A DNA stretch of 64,000 nt from Methanolobus mangrovi. Lineage in GTDB: Archaea; Halobacteriota; Methanosarcinia; Methanosarcinales; Methanosarcinaceae. The translations under genes were made by a program, and so were the position numbers. Shown piece by piece: positions 63,463 to 64,000 of this stretch (position 1 is its first letter; each line of letters starts with the position of its first letter). The stretch is from contig NZ_CP133594.1 of NCBI RefSeq assembly GCF_031312535.1, forward strand, positions 2,275,934 through 2,339,933. Reading direction: 5' to 3'. The notes under the pieces were generated by a model that did no database searches, was not told the origin of the DNA, and saw only the letters and a list, made by a program, of their open reading frames with translations.

Positions 63463-63825
63463 ATGAAAACAACATGTGAGATCATGGTTCAGCGGGTACT
63501 GCCTGCTATACGTGCAGAGCTTGCGAGATGTATGATCTGTGAGCATGGAAAAAACCAGCAGGAAGTTGCAGAGGTACTGGAGCTATCACGGGCAGCCGTG
63601 TCTCAGTATGTCAATGATAAACGTGGTGCAGAGGTTGATTTTTCAGAGGAGGCCCAGCAGGAGATAAAGAGATTTGCTGCCAGTCTTCTTGAGGGGATGA
63701 AGTCAAGGGAGCAGGTTGCTGGAATGTGCAATGTCTGCAAGTTCGTCCAGCGTTCCGGCTGGCTCAACAAAAATGAACCGTATGCCGGTTATTGTGTTCT
63801 TTGCGGAGATGGCGAGGTTCATTGA
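63463..63825 (+). CDS. Cysteine-rich helix-turn-helix regulator
   Basis: This 120-residue protein has an HTH (KNQQEVAEVLELSRAAVSQYV) and seven cysteines: residues 5, 23 and 26 before the HTH and CxxC pairs at 89/92 and 111/114 after it. It fits the archaeal COG2522-type predicted regulators. The pairs could hold zinc or a Fe-S cluster. Being right after nifS-nifU, it is a candidate Fe-S sensor of that operon. Its stop overlaps the next gene. Confidence 0.82.
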   Translation: MKTTCEIMVQRVLPAIRAELARCMICEHGKNQQEVAEVLELSRAAVSQYVNDKRGAEVDFSEEAQQEIKRFAASLLEGMKSREQVAGMCNVCKFVQRSGWLNKNEPYAGYCVLCGDGEVH

Positions 63826-64000
63826 CGCAAAATCTTTGCATAAAATGTAAGGGCAAAGGTCTTTGTGGACGACCAAGGTGTCCTATCCTGGAGAAATTCA
63901 AGTCCATAGAGTCCGTAATTCCGAAATCCTCCGGTGAGACTTCTATTTTTGGCGCATCTCCTCCATCTGTCTTTGTGGGGCGGTACAATTATCCTGAGGT
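63822..64000 (+). CDS. Nre-family DNA repair protein, N-terminal fragment
   Basis: The frame runs off the window edge after 59 codons. It starts with TTG 63822, which overlaps the previous stop by 4 nt, after GAGGT. The N-terminus shows the Nre zinc motif CIKCKGKGLCGRPRCPIL and the family phrase SPPSVFVGRYNYPEV. Nre proteins work with PCNA in archaeal DNA repair. No ORF of this kind was listed because the gene is cut by the end. Confidence 0.85.
   Translation, partial: MTQNLCIKCKGKGLCGRPRCPILEKFKSIESVIPKSSGETSIFGASPPSVFVGRYNYPE

Noticed and set aside
1-64000. CRISPR arrays, prophage, transposases, rRNA genes
   Set aside because: No regularly spaced repeats, integrases, transposase motifs or rRNA sequence were found on reading both strands.

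Overview
The window is an archaeal chromosome segment, almost certainly from a methylotrophic or aceticlastic methanogen of the Methanosarcinaceae (Methanolobus- or Methanococcoides-like by gene content; the genus is an inference). The evidence is beta-RFAP synthase (methanopterin synthesis), a Nop5-fibrillarin operon, a thermosome, RadA, a CDC48-type double-AAA ATPase, an archaeal CoaD, a CTP-dependent riboflavin kinase/regulator, an Nre-type repair protein, intron-less archaeal tRNAs and AT-rich TATA-type promoters. Bacterial-type MutS, MutL, NifS/NifU, an ECF biotin transporter and a cobalt ECF transporter fit the mosaic genomes of this family.

Layout. 1-6.5 kb: end of a secreted protein, an XPD/Rad3-like helicase, a GerW(YtfJ)-DUF2953 pair, then beta-RFAP synthase, nop5 and flpA in one tight block. 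6.5-9.1 kb is an AT-rich accessory patch with a DUF2254-like membrane protein, an MntA-HepT toxin-antitoxin pair and a broken hicB. 9.1-12.1 kb: an orphan branched-chain-type binding lipoprotein, the riboflavin regulator/kinase rbkR with ribB, and tRNA-Pro(GGG). 12.2-20.6 kb: fasciclin protein, ABC-2 exporter, lipoprotein, PhnP-like metallo-hydrolase, AAA ATPase, zinc-ribbon protein, rimI, a cis-prenyltransferase-like protein and a YchF-type GTPase. After tRNA-Arg(GCG), 20.9-24.1 kb is a patch of small orphan genes. 24.4-32.1 kb: thermosome, bioY-ecfA-ecfA-ecfT behind a BirA-like operator, ArsR plus metal permease, ModE-type regulator, XRE regulator plus DUF2178 protein. 32.3-38.9 kb: flavodoxin-fold quinone reductase, a lipoprotein and a 1.4-kilo-residue alpha-2-macroglobulin lipoprotein with an intact thioester motif. 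39-45.8 kb: mutS and mutL around an MFS exporter. 45.8-51.1 kb: cbiD, cbiE and the cobalt transporter cbiMN/cbiQO. 51.2-64 kb: endonuclease IV, coaD, radA, a HAD phosphatase, PRC-barrel protein, CDC48, TRAM protein, flavodoxin, purL, DUF192, eIF1-like protein, nifS-nifU with a Cys-rich regulator, and the start of an nre gene.

The most notable non-obvious signals are: (i) a 37-nt promoter element shared with only 3 mismatches upstream of mutS and mutL; (ii) core genes (nop5, an ABC ATPase, possibly hepT) whose only well-placed start is a near-cognate codon (CTG, ATA, ATT) behind a good Shine-Dalgarno; (iii) a BirA-type operator at the biotin transporter and a 20-bp perfect palindrome at the arsR-permease promoter; (iv) a NifU lacking one of three scaffold cysteines, next to a Cys-rich HTH protein; (v) a cis-prenyltransferase homologue lacking the catalytic DGNRR region; (vi) an archaeal thioester alpha-2-macroglobulin. 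I saw no CRISPR array, insertion sequence, prophage or rRNA. I did not find an obviously new multi-gene defence system.
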